DNA of 64,000 nt from Syntrophus sp963665935 (GTDB lineage Bacteria; Desulfobacterota; Syntrophia; Syntrophales; Syntrophaceae), in NCBI GenBank assembly GCA_963665935.1, contig OY762510.1:2914001-2978000 (forward strand). Direction: 5' to 3'. The first letter of the stretch is position 1; each line of letters starts with the position of its first letter. Under the pieces are notes generated by a model. It searched no databases. It saw only the letters and a program-made list of their open reading frames with translations, and was not told the origin of the DNA. Positions 1 through 9,732 of this stretch are shown piece after piece. Both the position numbers and the translations under genes were made by a program.

Positions 1-1099
1 CCATGCTGCCCGTTAGAGGGATGTCCTGCTTTCCTGTTTCAACCTTTTCCAGATCAATGGAAACGCGAAGTTTATGCGGGCTCAGGAGCTGGAACGCCTG
101 GGACGGTCCCGTCAGAGTGACCATGGCTTCCGTAGCCCGGGAGCCCTCAAGGACGCGATCCGGGGCGAGGTTCACATATTCGATGGGGACAGTAAAATCC
201 CTGCGAACCGAATCGCGCTGATACCCGAAGGTTATCCAGAAAATAAAGGCGAGAAGAAGGGCAAGGGCTTTTTCCTTGGGATTTTTCTTCAGCCAGGCGA
301 AAAAGGGATGATGGGGTCGGGCCGGTGCCGTTTGAGCGAAAAATTTTTCCAGAATATTTCTCAACTCGGCCGCATTGGCAACCGCGTTTAATTTTTCCCG
401 CCGGGCGACGGACACGGCGCCCCTCTCTTCCGAAACGACGATGCACAGGGCATCGGAACGTTCCGACAGACCAAGAGCGGCGGTGTGACGCAGTCCGTAG
501 CGGCGTTTGGGGTGGATATTGCTGGTCAGGGGAAGATGGCAGCCGAACTGTTCGATGCGGTTGTCGCGAATAACGACCGCCCCGTCATGCCCCCTGGAAT
601 GGGGGTCAAAGATGCTCTCCAGAAGAGATTCGCTCAGCAGACCATCCAGCCGGACGCCTCCCGTGAGATGCCGGTCCAGGGGATCCTTGCCGGCAATGAC
701 CATCAGGGCGCCAATACGCTGCCGGGCGAGATTGTCTGCGGTATGGGCAAGAATCTCTGCCGAGGAGGTTGAAGAAGTTGCATCACTGAGTTTTATTTTA
801 AAACGCCCCCAGAGGGCAAGCCGTTCAAAGAAACGCCGGAGGTCTTCCTGAAAAATAACGACAAGGACGAAGAGCAGGCTGGCGAAAAATCCCTGAAGAA
901 CGAGGGTGGTGAGGTAAAGTTGGAAAAGGCGGGCCAGCATATAGATGAGGCCAAGGACGCCGATGCCGAAGAGAACGAATCGAGAGGCCCGGTCTTTGAA
1001 CCAGACAAGAAGGGCTGAGATCATGACGGCAATGATGGCGATATCAAAGATATCCTGAACCTGGAAACTTTTGAGCATTGAAAGGATGCGAGGCAGCAT
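1..1099 (-). CDS. cdaA: Diadenylate cyclase (CdaA type) fused to a YbbR domain, 3' end outside window
   Basis: Makes the second messenger c-di-AMP from two ATP at the inner membrane. The minus frame is open from an ATG at 1099-1097 (preceded by AAAGAAG) to the window edge, 366 codons. About 80 N-terminal residues hold three hydrophobic segments. A DAC domain follows, with the DGA motif near residue 171 and the RH motif near residue 204, then RGAVSVA. After residue 255 the same frame enters a membrane segment (ALALLLAFIFWITFGYQ) and a YbbR-like repeat (VTLTGP, VSIDLEKVETG). CdaA and YbbR/CdaR are usually separate neighbouring genes; here they are one polypeptide. The C-terminus lies beyond base 1. 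Confident for the cyclase, good for YbbR. Confidence 0.9.
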   Translation of the reverse strand, partial: MLPRILSMLKSFQVQDIFDIAIIAVMISALLVWFKDRASRFVLFGIGVLGLIYMLARLFQLYLTTLVLQGFFASLLFVLVVIFQEDLRRFFERLALWGRFKIKLSDATSSTSSAEILAHTADNLARQRIGALMVIAGKDPLDRHLTGGVRLDGLLSESLLESIFDPHSRGHDGAVVIRDNRIEQFGCHLPLTSNIHPKRRYGLRHTAALGLSERSDALCIVVSEERGAVSVARREKLNAVANAAELRNILEKFFAQTAPARPHHPFFAWLKKNPKEKALALLLAFIFWITFGYQRDSVRRDFTVPIEYVNLAPDRVLEGSRATEAMVTLTGPSQAFQLLSPHKLRVSIDLEKVETGKQDIPLTGSM

Positions 1100-1271
1100 A
1101 ATAATCTTCTTTGAATCTTGAATGTTTCTGAAAAATGCCGGATCTGATCTCCCGGGTATCTTATATGAAAAGCTGACCGTGTCAAGAACATACTGAATTA
1201 TCGAAAGAATTGTTCGAGAGCTGCATAGATGGGGCAATAAAAATAATTTTCCGGGAATTCAGAAAATATTC

Positions 1272-1301
1272 TTGACAAGAGTTCTTCTCTCCTGCTACAA
1301 A
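1272..1301 (+). promoter_or_regulatory. Probable trp operon promoter
   Basis: TTGACA at 1272-1277 and TACAAA at 1296-1301 with an 18-base spacer lie about 75 bases before the trp leader peptide. A near-palindrome, AAAGTTTAAAACTTT, follows at once and could be an operator, but no regulator is identifiable from the sequence. The -10 matches the consensus at four of six positions. Confidence 0.55.
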
Positions 1302-1375
1302 GTTTAAAACTTTAAGAAAGTTGTGGTTTCGATTACGAGGCATAAAGAGAAATGTTGAAAGTGCAATTATCGACT

Positions 1376-1423
1376 ATGAACTGGTGGTGGCAGCCTTCAA
1401 AACAGGGGGTTGACCGCCGGTGA
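1376..1423 (+). CDS. trpL: trp operon leader peptide
   Basis: A 15-codon ORF reads MNWWWQPSKQGVDRR, with three consecutive Trp codons (1382-1390) and a TGA at 1421. Ribosome stalling at the Trp codons would signal tryptophan shortage, as in classical transcription attenuation. The Trp-codon segment 1381-1388 can pair with 1413-1420 over eight bases counting G-U pairs, which gives the expected 1:2 hairpin. The 2:3 antiterminator is less clear by eye. A terminator hairpin begins 22 bases after the stop codon and trpE lies downstream. Confidence 0.88.
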   Translation: MNWWWQPSKQGVDRR

Positions 1424-1444
1424 GAGTTATAGAATAAAAAACTG

Positions 1445-1483
1445 AAGCCGTGGAGAAGCTCCCAGAGACCTCCGCGGCTTTTT
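1445..1483 (+). terminator. trp attenuator, rho-independent terminator
   Basis: The 11-base arms AAGCCGTGGAG (1445-1455) and CTCCGCGGCTT (1470-1480) pair with a single T-G wobble. A T-run ends at 1483. Its place between trpL and trpE marks it as the 3:4 terminator of an attenuator. Confidence 0.85.
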
Positions 1484-1505
1484 AATTTGAAGGATCAGGC
1501 AGAAG

Positions 1506-1536
1506 AAAAGGCCGTGAAGGAATTCACGGCCTTTTT
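1506..1536 (+). terminator. Second terminator hairpin in the trp leader
   Basis: A perfect 13-bp stem (1506-1518 with 1523-1535, loop GGAA) followed by T residues ends 28 bases before the trpE start. Its 5' arm resembles that of the first hairpin (shared GCCGTG), so the two hairpins could exchange partners. Confidence 0.8.
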
Positions 1537-1563
1537 CATTTTGACAAAGGGGAACAAGGGATC

Positions 1564-3078
<1,515 letters not shown>

Positions 3079-3111
3079 CCAAACCAGAATTCGAAAGACG
3101 AGGTAGAGACA

Positions 3112-3738
3112 ATGATTTTAATGATCGATAATTACGATTCTTTTACATTCAATCTGGTCCAGTATCTGAGACAACTTGGCGAAGAGGTGAGGGTGTATCG
3201 GAACGATGAGATTTCTCTGGAGGAAATCGAAAAGATGAAGCCGGCGGCCATATTTCTGTCCCCCGGCCCCTGCACCCCGAAAGAAGCGGGGATTACGGTG
3301 GATGTCATCCGGGCCTTTTATCGGAAGATTCCCATCATGGGTGTCTGTCTCGGACATCAGTCCATCGGATATGCCTTCGGCGCCGAGGTTGTCCGGGCCG
3401 AGCAGCTCATGCATGGCAAGACCTCACAGGTTTTTCATGACGGCCAGACGATCTTCAAGGGCGTGCCGAACCCCTTCACGGCAGGCCGGTATCATTCCCT
3501 GATTATAAAAAGGGATTCCCTGCCGGATTGTTTTCAGATAACGGCGGAAGCGGAAGACGGTGAAATCATGGGGATTCGGCATCTGGAGTTTCCCGTGGAG
3601 GGCATTCAGTTTCATCCCGAATCCATCCTCACGCCCAACGGCAAGCGGATTCTGAGAAATTTCCTCAATCGGGTAGCTTCTGGAGAAAAGACGGAAAACC
3701 CTTCTGAAACTCTGCTGCCGTCAGCCGCCTGTGTTTGA
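3112..3738 (+). CDS. trpG: Anthranilate synthase component II, glutamine amidotransferase
   Basis: Supplies ammonia from glutamine to TrpE. It is a class I amidotransferase of 208 residues with the start motif MIDNYDSFTFNLVQYL, an oxyanion strand ending in SPGPC, the nucleophile Cys near residue 79 (GVCLGHQ) and the His/Glu pair in FHPESIL near 168-170. It follows trpE by 33 bases. Some bacteria share this subunit with p-aminobenzoate synthase (pabA). Its place inside the trp operon favours trpG, but a dual role cannot be excluded. Confidence 0.95.
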   Translation: MILMIDNYDSFTFNLVQYLRQLGEEVRVYRNDEISLEEIEKMKPAAIFLSPGPCTPKEAGITVDVIRAFYRKIPIMGVCLGHQSIGYAFGAEVVRAEQLMHGKTSQVFHDGQTIFKGVPNPFTAGRYHSLIIKRDSLPDCFQITAEAEDGEIMGIRHLEFPVEGIQFHPESILTPNGKRILRNFLNRVASGEKTENPSETLLPSAACV

Positions 3739-3810
3739 GAATCCGGTGACCGGAAGACAATAAAATTATAAGAAATTCAACAGATCCTAAAAAGAGGGAG
3801 GAAATATTAT

Positions 3811-4821
3811 ATGATCAGGGAATCCATTGCAAAGGTGGTTGAAGGCGTCAATCTGAGCGAAGCGGAGATGACGGCGACAATGAATGAAATCATGGAAGGC
3901 GGCGCGACGGAGGCGCAGATCGGATCCTTCATGACGGCACTCCGGATGAAGGGGGAGACCGTGGAGGAAGTCACCGGGGCTGCGCGGAGCATGCGCCAGA
4001 AAGCGACGCGCATTGACGCCCGGGCACCGGTCATCGTGGATACCTGCGGGACGGGCGGCGATAAGATGAATACCTTCAACATTTCCACAACGGCGGCCTT
4101 CGTTGTGGCAGCGGCCGGGATAACCGTGGCTAAGCATGGCAACCGGGCGGTGTCCAGCGCCTGCGGCAGCGCCGATGTGCTGGAGGCCCTGGGGATCAAT
4201 ATCAGTGCCGGGGTGGAGATTGTGGAAGAATGTGTCCAGCAGCTCGGAATCGGTTTTCTCTTCGCCCCGAAGCTGCACGGAGCCATGAAATACGCCATTG
4301 GTCCCCGCCGGGAGATTGGGATCCGAACCATTTTCAACATGCTGGGGCCCCTGACCAATCCGGCCGGCGCCAATGCCCAGCTCATCGGGGTTTATGATGC
4401 TAAACTGACGGAGATGTTTGCCGGCGTGCTGAAAAATCTGGGGACGCGGCGGGCTTTCGTCGTTCACGGTTCCGATGGCCTCGATGAAGCAACGGTTACA
4501 GGCCCGACAAGGGTTTCCGAACTTAAGGAGGGACTGATCTCCACCTACAACATCGATCCGCTGGACCTCTTCGGCCAGACCTATGACGGCAAGGAACTGG
4601 CAGGAGGAGATGCCTCCACCAACGCCCGGATTACACGGGATGTCCTGACGGGCAAGGATGGGGCCTGTCGCAGCATCGTCCTCCTCAACGCTGCACTGGC
4701 CATCATGGCCGGTGAAAAAGCGGGAACGATTCCGGAGGGACTGGCGGTTGCCGCAGAGTGCATCGACAGTGGAAAAGCGGCGAAGAAACTGCAGGAACTC
4801 ATCGAGTTGAGCAACAGCTAG
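3811..4821 (+). CDS. trpD: Anthranilate phosphoribosyltransferase
   Basis: Joins anthranilate to phosphoribosyl pyrophosphate. The 336-residue protein has the family signatures DTCGTGGDKMNTFNIST (about 77-92, diphosphate binding), KHGNRAVSSACGSADVLEALG, and GPLTNPAGA in the catalytic domain. The ATG at 3811 follows AGAGGGAGGAAA. It is a stand-alone TrpD, not fused to TrpG. The next gene, trpC, starts 20 bases after its stop. Confidence 0.97.
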   Translation: MIRESIAKVVEGVNLSEAEMTATMNEIMEGGATEAQIGSFMTALRMKGETVEEVTGAARSMRQKATRIDARAPVIVDTCGTGGDKMNTFNISTTAAFVVAAAGITVAKHGNRAVSSACGSADVLEALGINISAGVEIVEECVQQLGIGFLFAPKLHGAMKYAIGPRREIGIRTIFNMLGPLTNPAGANAQLIGVYDAKLTEMFAGVLKNLGTRRAFVVHGSDGLDEATVTGPTRVSELKEGLISTYNIDPLDLFGQTYDGKELAGGDASTNARITRDVLTGKDGACRSIVLLNAALAIMAGEKAGTIPEGLAVAAECIDSGKAAKKLQELIELSNS

Positions 4822-4841
4822 CAATAAACGGAATAAAAAAA

Positions 4842-5648
4842 ATGAAAAACAGGATGGCAACGATATTTGATCAGATCTTTGAGTCGAAGAAGGCGGATGT
4901 CGATCAGCTCAAGGCATCGCTTCCTATTGACGAACTTCGAAAAATGGTGAAGGATGCACCTTCGTGCCGGGATTTCAAAGCCGCCCTGGCCGTGCGGGAA
5001 TGCGCCGTGATTGCCGAGGTTAAATTCCGTTCTCCCTCCAAGGGGCAATTACGGACGGATCTTGATCCAGTCTTTATCGCGGAAAGCTATGAGGAAAACG
5101 GGGCGTCGGCGATTTCGGTGTTGACGGATCGAAACTTCTTCGGGGGCGAAAAGCTCTATCTCAACATTATCCGCCGTGCCGTCGGCCTGCCCCTCTTACG
5201 CAAGGATTTCATTCTGGACCCCTGGCAGATCTATGAATCGCGAATGCTGGGGGCCGACGCAATCCTCCTGATTGTTGCAATGCTTGAGGAGAATCAGTTG
5301 CGGGAGTATCTGGAGCTGGCCGGAACGCTGGGGCTGGCGGCCCTGGTGGAAGTGCACGACCGGGAGGAACTGGAGCGGGCCCTGGCGGCCGGGGCGGAGA
5401 TTGTCGGGATCAACAACCGGAACCTGAAGACCTTTGTCACGGATCTGAACATCAGCCTTGAACTGAGCGAAGCCATCCCCCGGGACCGAATCGTCGTGGC
5501 GGAGAGCGGAATCCGCTCCCGGGAGGATATCCGGCGGCTGATGTCGGCCGGCATTTCCGCCTTTCTCATCGGCGAGACCCTGATGACGGCCCCGGATATC
5601 GGGCAGAAGTTGCGGGAGCTACTGGGAAAAGAGGTTCCGGTATCATGA
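4842..5648 (+). CDS. trpC: Indole-3-glycerol phosphate synthase
   Basis: Closes the indole ring from carboxyphenylamino-deoxyribulose phosphate. It is a TIM barrel with AEVKFRSPSKG (catalytic Lys and phosphate contact), LRKDFILDPWQIYESR, EVHDREELERAL, GINNRNLKTF and VAESGI. The frame is open further upstream (from 4758), but that part overlaps trpD and is unlike the family. The ATG at 4842 gives 268 residues, and 4854 is an alternative. The ribosome site is weak (ACGGAA). The end overlaps trpF by four bases (ATGA), so the two are probably translationally coupled. Confidence 0.95.
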   Translation: MKNRMATIFDQIFESKKADVDQLKASLPIDELRKMVKDAPSCRDFKAALAVRECAVIAEVKFRSPSKGQLRTDLDPVFIAESYEENGASAISVLTDRNFFGGEKLYLNIIRRAVGLPLLRKDFILDPWQIYESRMLGADAILLIVAMLEENQLREYLELAGTLGLAALVEVHDREELERALAAGAEIVGINNRNLKTFVTDLNISLELSEAIPRDRIVVAESGIRSREDIRRLMSAGISAFLIGETLMTAPDIGQKLRELLGKEVPVS

Positions 5649-6352
5649 CGGAGATCAAAATCTGCGGGATGACCCGCCTGGCCGATGCCCTGGTGGCGGC
5701 GGAGAACGGCGCGGATGCCCTTGGATTTATCTTTTATCCAAGAAGCCCCCGCTATCTTTCCCCGGAAAAGGTCAGAGAACTGATTCGCCAACTGCCGCCG
5801 GAAGTGATCCGGGTGGGGGTTTTTGTCAATGAATCCGTTGGGATGGTAAAGGAAATCCAGGACTTCTGTGCTTTGGATCTCCTCCAGCTTCATGGGGATG
5901 AATCTCCGGACTATTGCCGGCAGTTTCCCTCCTCCGGGCTGATCCGGGCGGTTTCCCCCCGGAGCGAAGAGGACCTGACCCTTCTTGAGGCGTATCCCTG
6001 CCGGGCAATCCTGCTGGACAGACGGGAAGGGGAACTTTATGGCGGTACGGGGCGGCTTTCCAACTGGGAGCTGGGGGTACGGATCCGAAAGCGCTTCCCT
6101 CTGATCCTCTCCGGTGGATTGAATCCCGGCAACATCGGGGAAGCGATCAAGGCTGTCTCTCCCCATGCCGTGGACATCAACAGCGGAGTGGAATCCGCTC
6201 CCGGGATCAAGGACCCGGATAAGATCCAGGCCGCGATTGCCGAGGTCCGCCGGATTTCAGCGGTCATGGGAACGGAGTATCCGGCGGGAAAAGAACCGGA
6301 GACATTCCGTATCTTTTCGCGCTTGCAGCAGCGCGATATTTTTTTAAGGTGA
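5645..6352 (+). CDS. trpF: Phosphoribosylanthranilate isomerase
   Basis: Isomerises phosphoribosylanthranilate by Amadori rearrangement. The 235-residue TIM barrel begins with IKICGMT, containing the catalytic Cys. It has ALGFIFYPRSPRYL, VGVFVN, LLQLHGDESPDYC, LSGGLNPGNI and VDINSGVESAPGIKD, where the Asp of VDINSGVE is the general acid. A tail of about 28 residues after the barrel (ending FLR) is longer than usual. It overlaps trpC at the start and trpB at the end (GTGA). Confidence 0.96.
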   Translation: MTEIKICGMTRLADALVAAENGADALGFIFYPRSPRYLSPEKVRELIRQLPPEVIRVGVFVNESVGMVKEIQDFCALDLLQLHGDESPDYCRQFPSSGLIRAVSPRSEEDLTLLEAYPCRAILLDRREGELYGGTGRLSNWELGVRIRKRFPLILSGGLNPGNIGEAIKAVSPHAVDINSGVESAPGIKDPDKIQAAIAEVRRISAVMGTEYPAGKEPETFRIFSRLQQRDIFLR

Positions 6353-7560
6353 AAAATGGTGAAGATATGAAGGGTACATTACCGGATAAACGCGGGCATT
6401 TCGGGATTTTCGGCGGGCGTTATGCCGCCGAGACGCTGATGCCGGCTCTGATCGAACTGGAAAGTGCCTACCGCCAGGCCCGGCGGGACAGGACCTTCCG
6501 GGAGGAATATGCCCGCTATTTAGCGGATTATTCGGGAAGGGCCACGCCGCTCTATTTTGCGCAGCGGCTGACGGAGGCCCTGGGGGGAGCGAAAATCTAC
6601 CTGAAGCGGGAGGATCTCAATCACACCGGTTCCCACAAGATCAACAACACCTTGGGACAGGCACTCCTGGCCAGAAGGCTTGGCAAAAGGAAAGTCATTG
6701 CGGAGACGGGGGCAGGTCAGCACGGAGTGGCCACCGCAACGGTGGCGGCGCTTTTCGGAATGGAATGCCGGATTTTCATGGGGGAAGAAGATATCCGCAG
6801 GCAGGCGCCCAATGTCTTCCGCATGAAGATCCTGGGTGCGGAGGTGATCCCCGTTTCTTCGGGGACGGCGACCCTCAAGGACGCCATGAACGAGGCCATG
6901 CGGTACTGGGTCTCCGCGGTCCGGGACACCTTTTATGTGATCGGAACGACGGCCGGACCGCATCCCTATCCCATGATGGTCCGGGATTTCCAGAGCGTGA
7001 TCGGGCGGGAGGCCAAGCGCCAGATCCTCAAGAAGGAGGGAAGGCTGCCCGATATCCTGATCGCCTGTGTGGGCGGAGGGAGCAATGCCATGGGGCTGTT
7101 CTATCCCTTCCGGAAGGATTCGAGCGTGGCTATGTTCGGGGTCGAGGCGGCAGGAAAGGGGATGGATACAACACTTCACTCGGCGAGCATCAGCGGCGGC
7201 CGTGTGGGGGTGCTCCATGGAAACCGGACCTTCCTGCTTCAGGATGAGCACGGACAGATCCGAGATGCCTATTCCATCGCTGCCGGTCTGGATTATCCCG
7301 GCGTCGGTCCGGAGCACAGCTATTTTTCCGATATCGGCCGGGCGTCCTACGTCACGGTGACGGATGAAGAAGCGGTGGAAGCCTTCCATACCCTTTCCCG
7401 CTATGAAGGGATCATTCCCGCCATGGAGAGCGCCCATGCCGTGGCGTACGCCCTGAAGGTGGTGCCCACGCTGAAAAGGGAACAGATCGTCGTGGTCAAT
7501 CTTTCCGGCAGGGGAGACAAGGATGCGGAAGAAATCGCCAAGAGGATGGAGGTATCGTAA
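6349..7560 (+). CDS. trpB: Tryptophan synthase beta chain
   Basis: PLP enzyme that condenses indole with serine. It has the PLP lysine in HTGSHKINN near residue 97, ETGAGQHGVA, GTTAGPHPYP, the phosphate-binding GGGSNAMG near 242-249 and the SAGLDYPGVGPEH-like segment of the TrpB1 class. The start is uncertain. GTG at 6349 overlaps the trpF stop as GTGA, matching the coupled overlaps elsewhere in the operon. ATG at 6367 (MKGTLPDK) would match other TrpB N-termini but has its ribosome site only two bases away. TrpA, the partner subunit, follows after one base. Confidence 0.96.
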   Translation: MKNGEDMKGTLPDKRGHFGIFGGRYAAETLMPALIELESAYRQARRDRTFREEYARYLADYSGRATPLYFAQRLTEALGGAKIYLKREDLNHTGSHKINNTLGQALLARRLGKRKVIAETGAGQHGVATATVAALFGMECRIFMGEEDIRRQAPNVFRMKILGAEVIPVSSGTATLKDAMNEAMRYWVSAVRDTFYVIGTTAGPHPYPMMVRDFQSVIGREAKRQILKKEGRLPDILIACVGGGSNAMGLFYPFRKDSSVAMFGVEAAGKGMDTTLHSASISGGRVGVLHGNRTFLLQDEHGQIRDAYSIAAGLDYPGVGPEHSYFSDIGRASYVTVTDEEAVEAFHTLSRYEGIIPAMESAHAVAYALKVVPTLKREQIVVVNLSGRGDKDAEEIAKRMEVS

Positions 7561-7561
7561 A

Positions 7562-8380
7562 GTGACGAGCAGGATTGCACAAACCTTCCAGTTGTTGAAA
7601 AGCAGGGGAGAAAAGGCCCTGGTGGCCTATGTGACGGCCGGCGACCCCGACCTCGAAAAGACCCGGCAGATTCTCGTCGGGCTGAAGGAAGCAGGGGTGG
7701 ACATCCTGGAGATCGGGGTACCTTTTTCCGATCCCACCGCCGATGGCCCTGTCATTCAGGAAGCCGCCCAGCGGGCTCTGAAAAAGGGGGCGACACTGGC
7801 GAAAATTCTCGACATGATCGAAGACCTCCGGAAATCAACCGATCTGCCACCGGTGGTCCTTTTCGGCTATTACAATCCCATCTATGCCTATGGAATAGAG
7901 CGTTTCGCCCAGCGGGCGAAGGCTGCCGGCGTCGACGGCCTGCTCGTGGTCGATCTACCCCCTGAAGAAGCCGGGGAGCTCCGCAGGGAAACCGACGCGC
8001 AAGGGCTCGATTTCATTTCTCTGATTGCGCCGACGACTTCCGAGGAACGGATGCGCCAGATTGCCCGCCAGGGGCGGGGTTTTCTCTATTACATCTCCAT
8101 CACCGGCGTGACGGGAACGGCAAAACCCGATACGGAAAACGTGAAGAGAGATATGGCAAGGATTCGGACCCTTACGGATCTCCCCCTGGTTGTGGGCTTC
8201 GGCATTTCGACGGCGGAGCAGGCGAGGGTTTTTTCCCCTCTTGGGGATGGAATCGTTATCGGCAGCGCCTTTGTGCGGTTGATTGCCGAATTTGCGGAGA
8301 GTCCTGATCTGATGCCGCAGGTATCTGCCCTTGCCCGGGAAATCAAGGAGGCGATGGGAGGGGAAACACATTCTTCTTGA
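7562..8380 (+). CDS. trpA: Tryptophan synthase alpha chain
   Basis: Cleaves indole-3-glycerol phosphate and channels indole to TrpB. The 272-residue TIM barrel has the catalytic Glu in EIGVPFSDPTADGP and the second acid residue about 11 further on. It also has GYYNPIYAYG, VDGLLVVDLPPEE, LIAPTTSEERM, YYISITGVTG and VGFGIS. The frame extends upstream to 7523 inside trpB. GTG at 7562 is preferred because GGAGG sits 10 bases before it and the protein then starts like other TrpA proteins. It is the last trp gene. The aromatic leader region follows with no clear terminator of its own in between. Confidence 0.96.
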   Translation: MTSRIAQTFQLLKSRGEKALVAYVTAGDPDLEKTRQILVGLKEAGVDILEIGVPFSDPTADGPVIQEAAQRALKKGATLAKILDMIEDLRKSTDLPPVVLFGYYNPIYAYGIERFAQRAKAAGVDGLLVVDLPPEEAGELRRETDAQGLDFISLIAPTTSEERMRQIARQGRGFLYYISITGVTGTAKPDTENVKRDMARIRTLTDLPLVVGFGISTAEQARVFSPLGDGIVIGSAFVRLIAEFAESPDLMPQVSALAREIKEAMGGETHSS

Positions 8381-8471
8381 CAGAAGGCCGGCTTTGTGGT
8401 TTTATCCTCGTCAACTTGAATTAAATGGTTGATTTTTACAGGAAGAAGAAATGGACGGAACAAGCAGAAAT

Positions 8472-8549
8472 ATGAACGCCAACTATTTTAGCTTTAGCTA
8501 TTATTGGTATTATTTTCTGAAGATCTGTCCATTGCTTCGGGTGGGTTGA
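8472..8549 (+). CDS. Aromatic amino acid leader peptide of the aro operon
   Basis: A 25-codon ORF starts MNANYFSFSYYWYYF. Nine of its first 15 residues are aromatic: five Tyr, three Phe and one Trp (codons 8484-8516). It ends PLLRVG with TGA at 8547. Bases 8529-8537 (CCATTGCTT, codons 20-22) can pair with 8569-8577 (AAGCCATGG) at eight of nine positions. That is an antiterminator competing with the terminator that begins at 8569. A ribosome stalled at the aromatic codons would leave this segment free and allow readthrough into aroF; one reaching the stop codon would cover it. The layout fits attenuation sensing all three aromatic amino acids. Confidence 0.87.
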   Translation: MNANYFSFSYYWYYFLKICPLLRVG

Positions 8550-8568
8550 ACTAACGGATTAAAACACC

Positions 8569-8613
8569 AAGCCATGGGCAGATCAGAAAGCGCCGCCCAT
8601 GGCTTTCTTCTTT
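8569..8613 (+). terminator. aro attenuator hairpin
   Basis: The arms AAGCCATGGGC (8569-8579) and GCCCATGGCTT (8595-8605) form a perfect 11-bp stem followed by the T-rich TCTTCTTT. It is 19 bases after the leader stop codon. Its 5' arm is also the partner of the antiterminator segment inside the leader peptide. Confidence 0.82.
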
Positions 8614-8650
8614 AATGGCCATGGTGGCAGCAGACACCATGGCCATTTTT
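8614..8650 (+). terminator. Second terminator hairpin in the aro leader
   Basis: A 13-bp perfect stem (8614-8626 with 8635-8647) is followed by a run of T to 8650. All four arms of the two hairpins contain CCATGG, so arms of hairpin 1 can also pair with arms of hairpin 2. The aroF start is 54 bases downstream, after AAAGGAG. Confidence 0.8.
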
Positions 8651-8703
8651 GTTGATGCCGAATCCCGCTTGCAGCGGAAAAGGCAGGTAAAGGAGAATAA
8701 ATC

Positions 8704-9732
8704 ATGATTATCGTCATGAAAAGAAACGCAACGGAAGTTCAGATCGATCATGTCGTTCACTGGGTGGAGTCCATCGGCTACAAGGCCTACCCCTCCAAGG
8801 GTACGGAACAGACCGTTGTCAAGGCTATCGGAGGAGAGCGGGGCGGTGAGGAACTCAAATATCTGGCGGCATTGTCCGGCGTGGAGAAGGTTGTTCCCAT
8901 CCGCAAACCCTACAAGCTGACCAGCCGGGAGGCCAAGGCCGAGGATACCATCGTTCGTATCGGCGATGTGAGAGTTGGGGACGGAACATTCACCGTTATG
9001 GCCGGTCCCTGTTCCATAGAAAGCGAGGAACAGCTGCTGGAAAGCGCCTACATCGCCAAGAAGGGCGGAGCACAGATCCTGCGCGGAGGGGCCTTCAAAC
9101 CGAGAACTTCGCCATACAGTTTTCAGGGTATGGAAGAGGATGGTCTGAAACTGCTGGCAAAAGCCAGGGAAAAAACGGGGATGCCCGTGGTCACGGAGGT
9201 GGTGAATCCTGCGGACGTGGATCTGGTCGAGGCCTATGCCGACATCCTCCAGGTGGGAGCCCGGAATGTCCAGAACTTCGCCCTCCTGAAGAAAATCGGT
9301 CAGTCGCGCAAACCCGTTCTTCTGAAAAGGGGGATGATGACCACCATCGAAGAACTGCTCATGTCCGCGGAGTACATCCTGTCGGCGGGAAATGAGCAGG
9401 TGATCCTCTGCGAGCGGGGAATAAGAACGTTCGAAACGGCCACCCGCAATACCCTGGATATCAGTGCCGTGCCCGTCCTGAAAGAATTGACCCACCTGCC
9501 CGTTGTTATCGATCCCAGTCACGCGACGGGTCACTGGAAATATGTCATCCCCCTGAGCCGGGCGGCCCTGGCCGTCGGCGCCGATGGAATCATCGTGGAG
9601 ATGCATCCCCAGCCGGAGAAGGCTTTCTGCGATGGGGCGCAGTCCCTGAAACCGGAGACGTTTTACGAATTGATGGAAGAACTGAAACGGATGGAATATC
9701 TCCTGAGAGCTACGGAAAGGGTGCTGGTATGA
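8704..9732 (+). CDS. aroF: 3-deoxy-7-phosphoheptulonate (DAHP) synthase, type I-beta with N-terminal ferredoxin-like domain
   Basis: First step of the shikimate pathway, condensing phosphoenolpyruvate with erythrose 4-phosphate. Residues 1-70 form a small regulatory ferredoxin-like domain (MIIVMKRNATEVQIDHVVHW), known in the Thermotoga-type enzyme as the Tyr/Phe feedback domain. The catalytic barrel has MAGPCSIES near 99-107, LRGGAFKPRTSPYSFQG, ILQVGARNVQNF, LLKRGM, ILCERGIRTFE, VIDPSHATG and VEMHPQPEKA. It is the first structural gene after the aromatic leader. The four-base overlap with aroB (ATGA) suggests coupling. Confidence 0.96.
   Translation: MIIVMKRNATEVQIDHVVHWVESIGYKAYPSKGTEQTVVKAIGGERGGEELKYLAALSGVEKVVPIRKPYKLTSREAKAEDTIVRIGDVRVGDGTFTVMAGPCSIESEEQLLESAYIAKKGGAQILRGGAFKPRTSPYSFQGMEEDGLKLLAKAREKTGMPVVTEVVNPADVDLVEAYADILQVGARNVQNFALLKKIGQSRKPVLLKRGMMTTIEELLMSAEYILSAGNEQVILCERGIRTFETATRNTLDISAVPVLKELTHLPVVIDPSHATGHWKYVIPLSRAALAVGADGIIVEMHPQPEKAFCDGAQSLKPETFYELMEELKRMEYLLRATERVLV

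Noticed and set aside
8381..8471. Promoter directly upstream of the aro leader
   Set aside because: TTGAAT at 8416 has no -10 at proper spacing; readthrough from trp or a non-standard promoter cannot be told apart from sequence.
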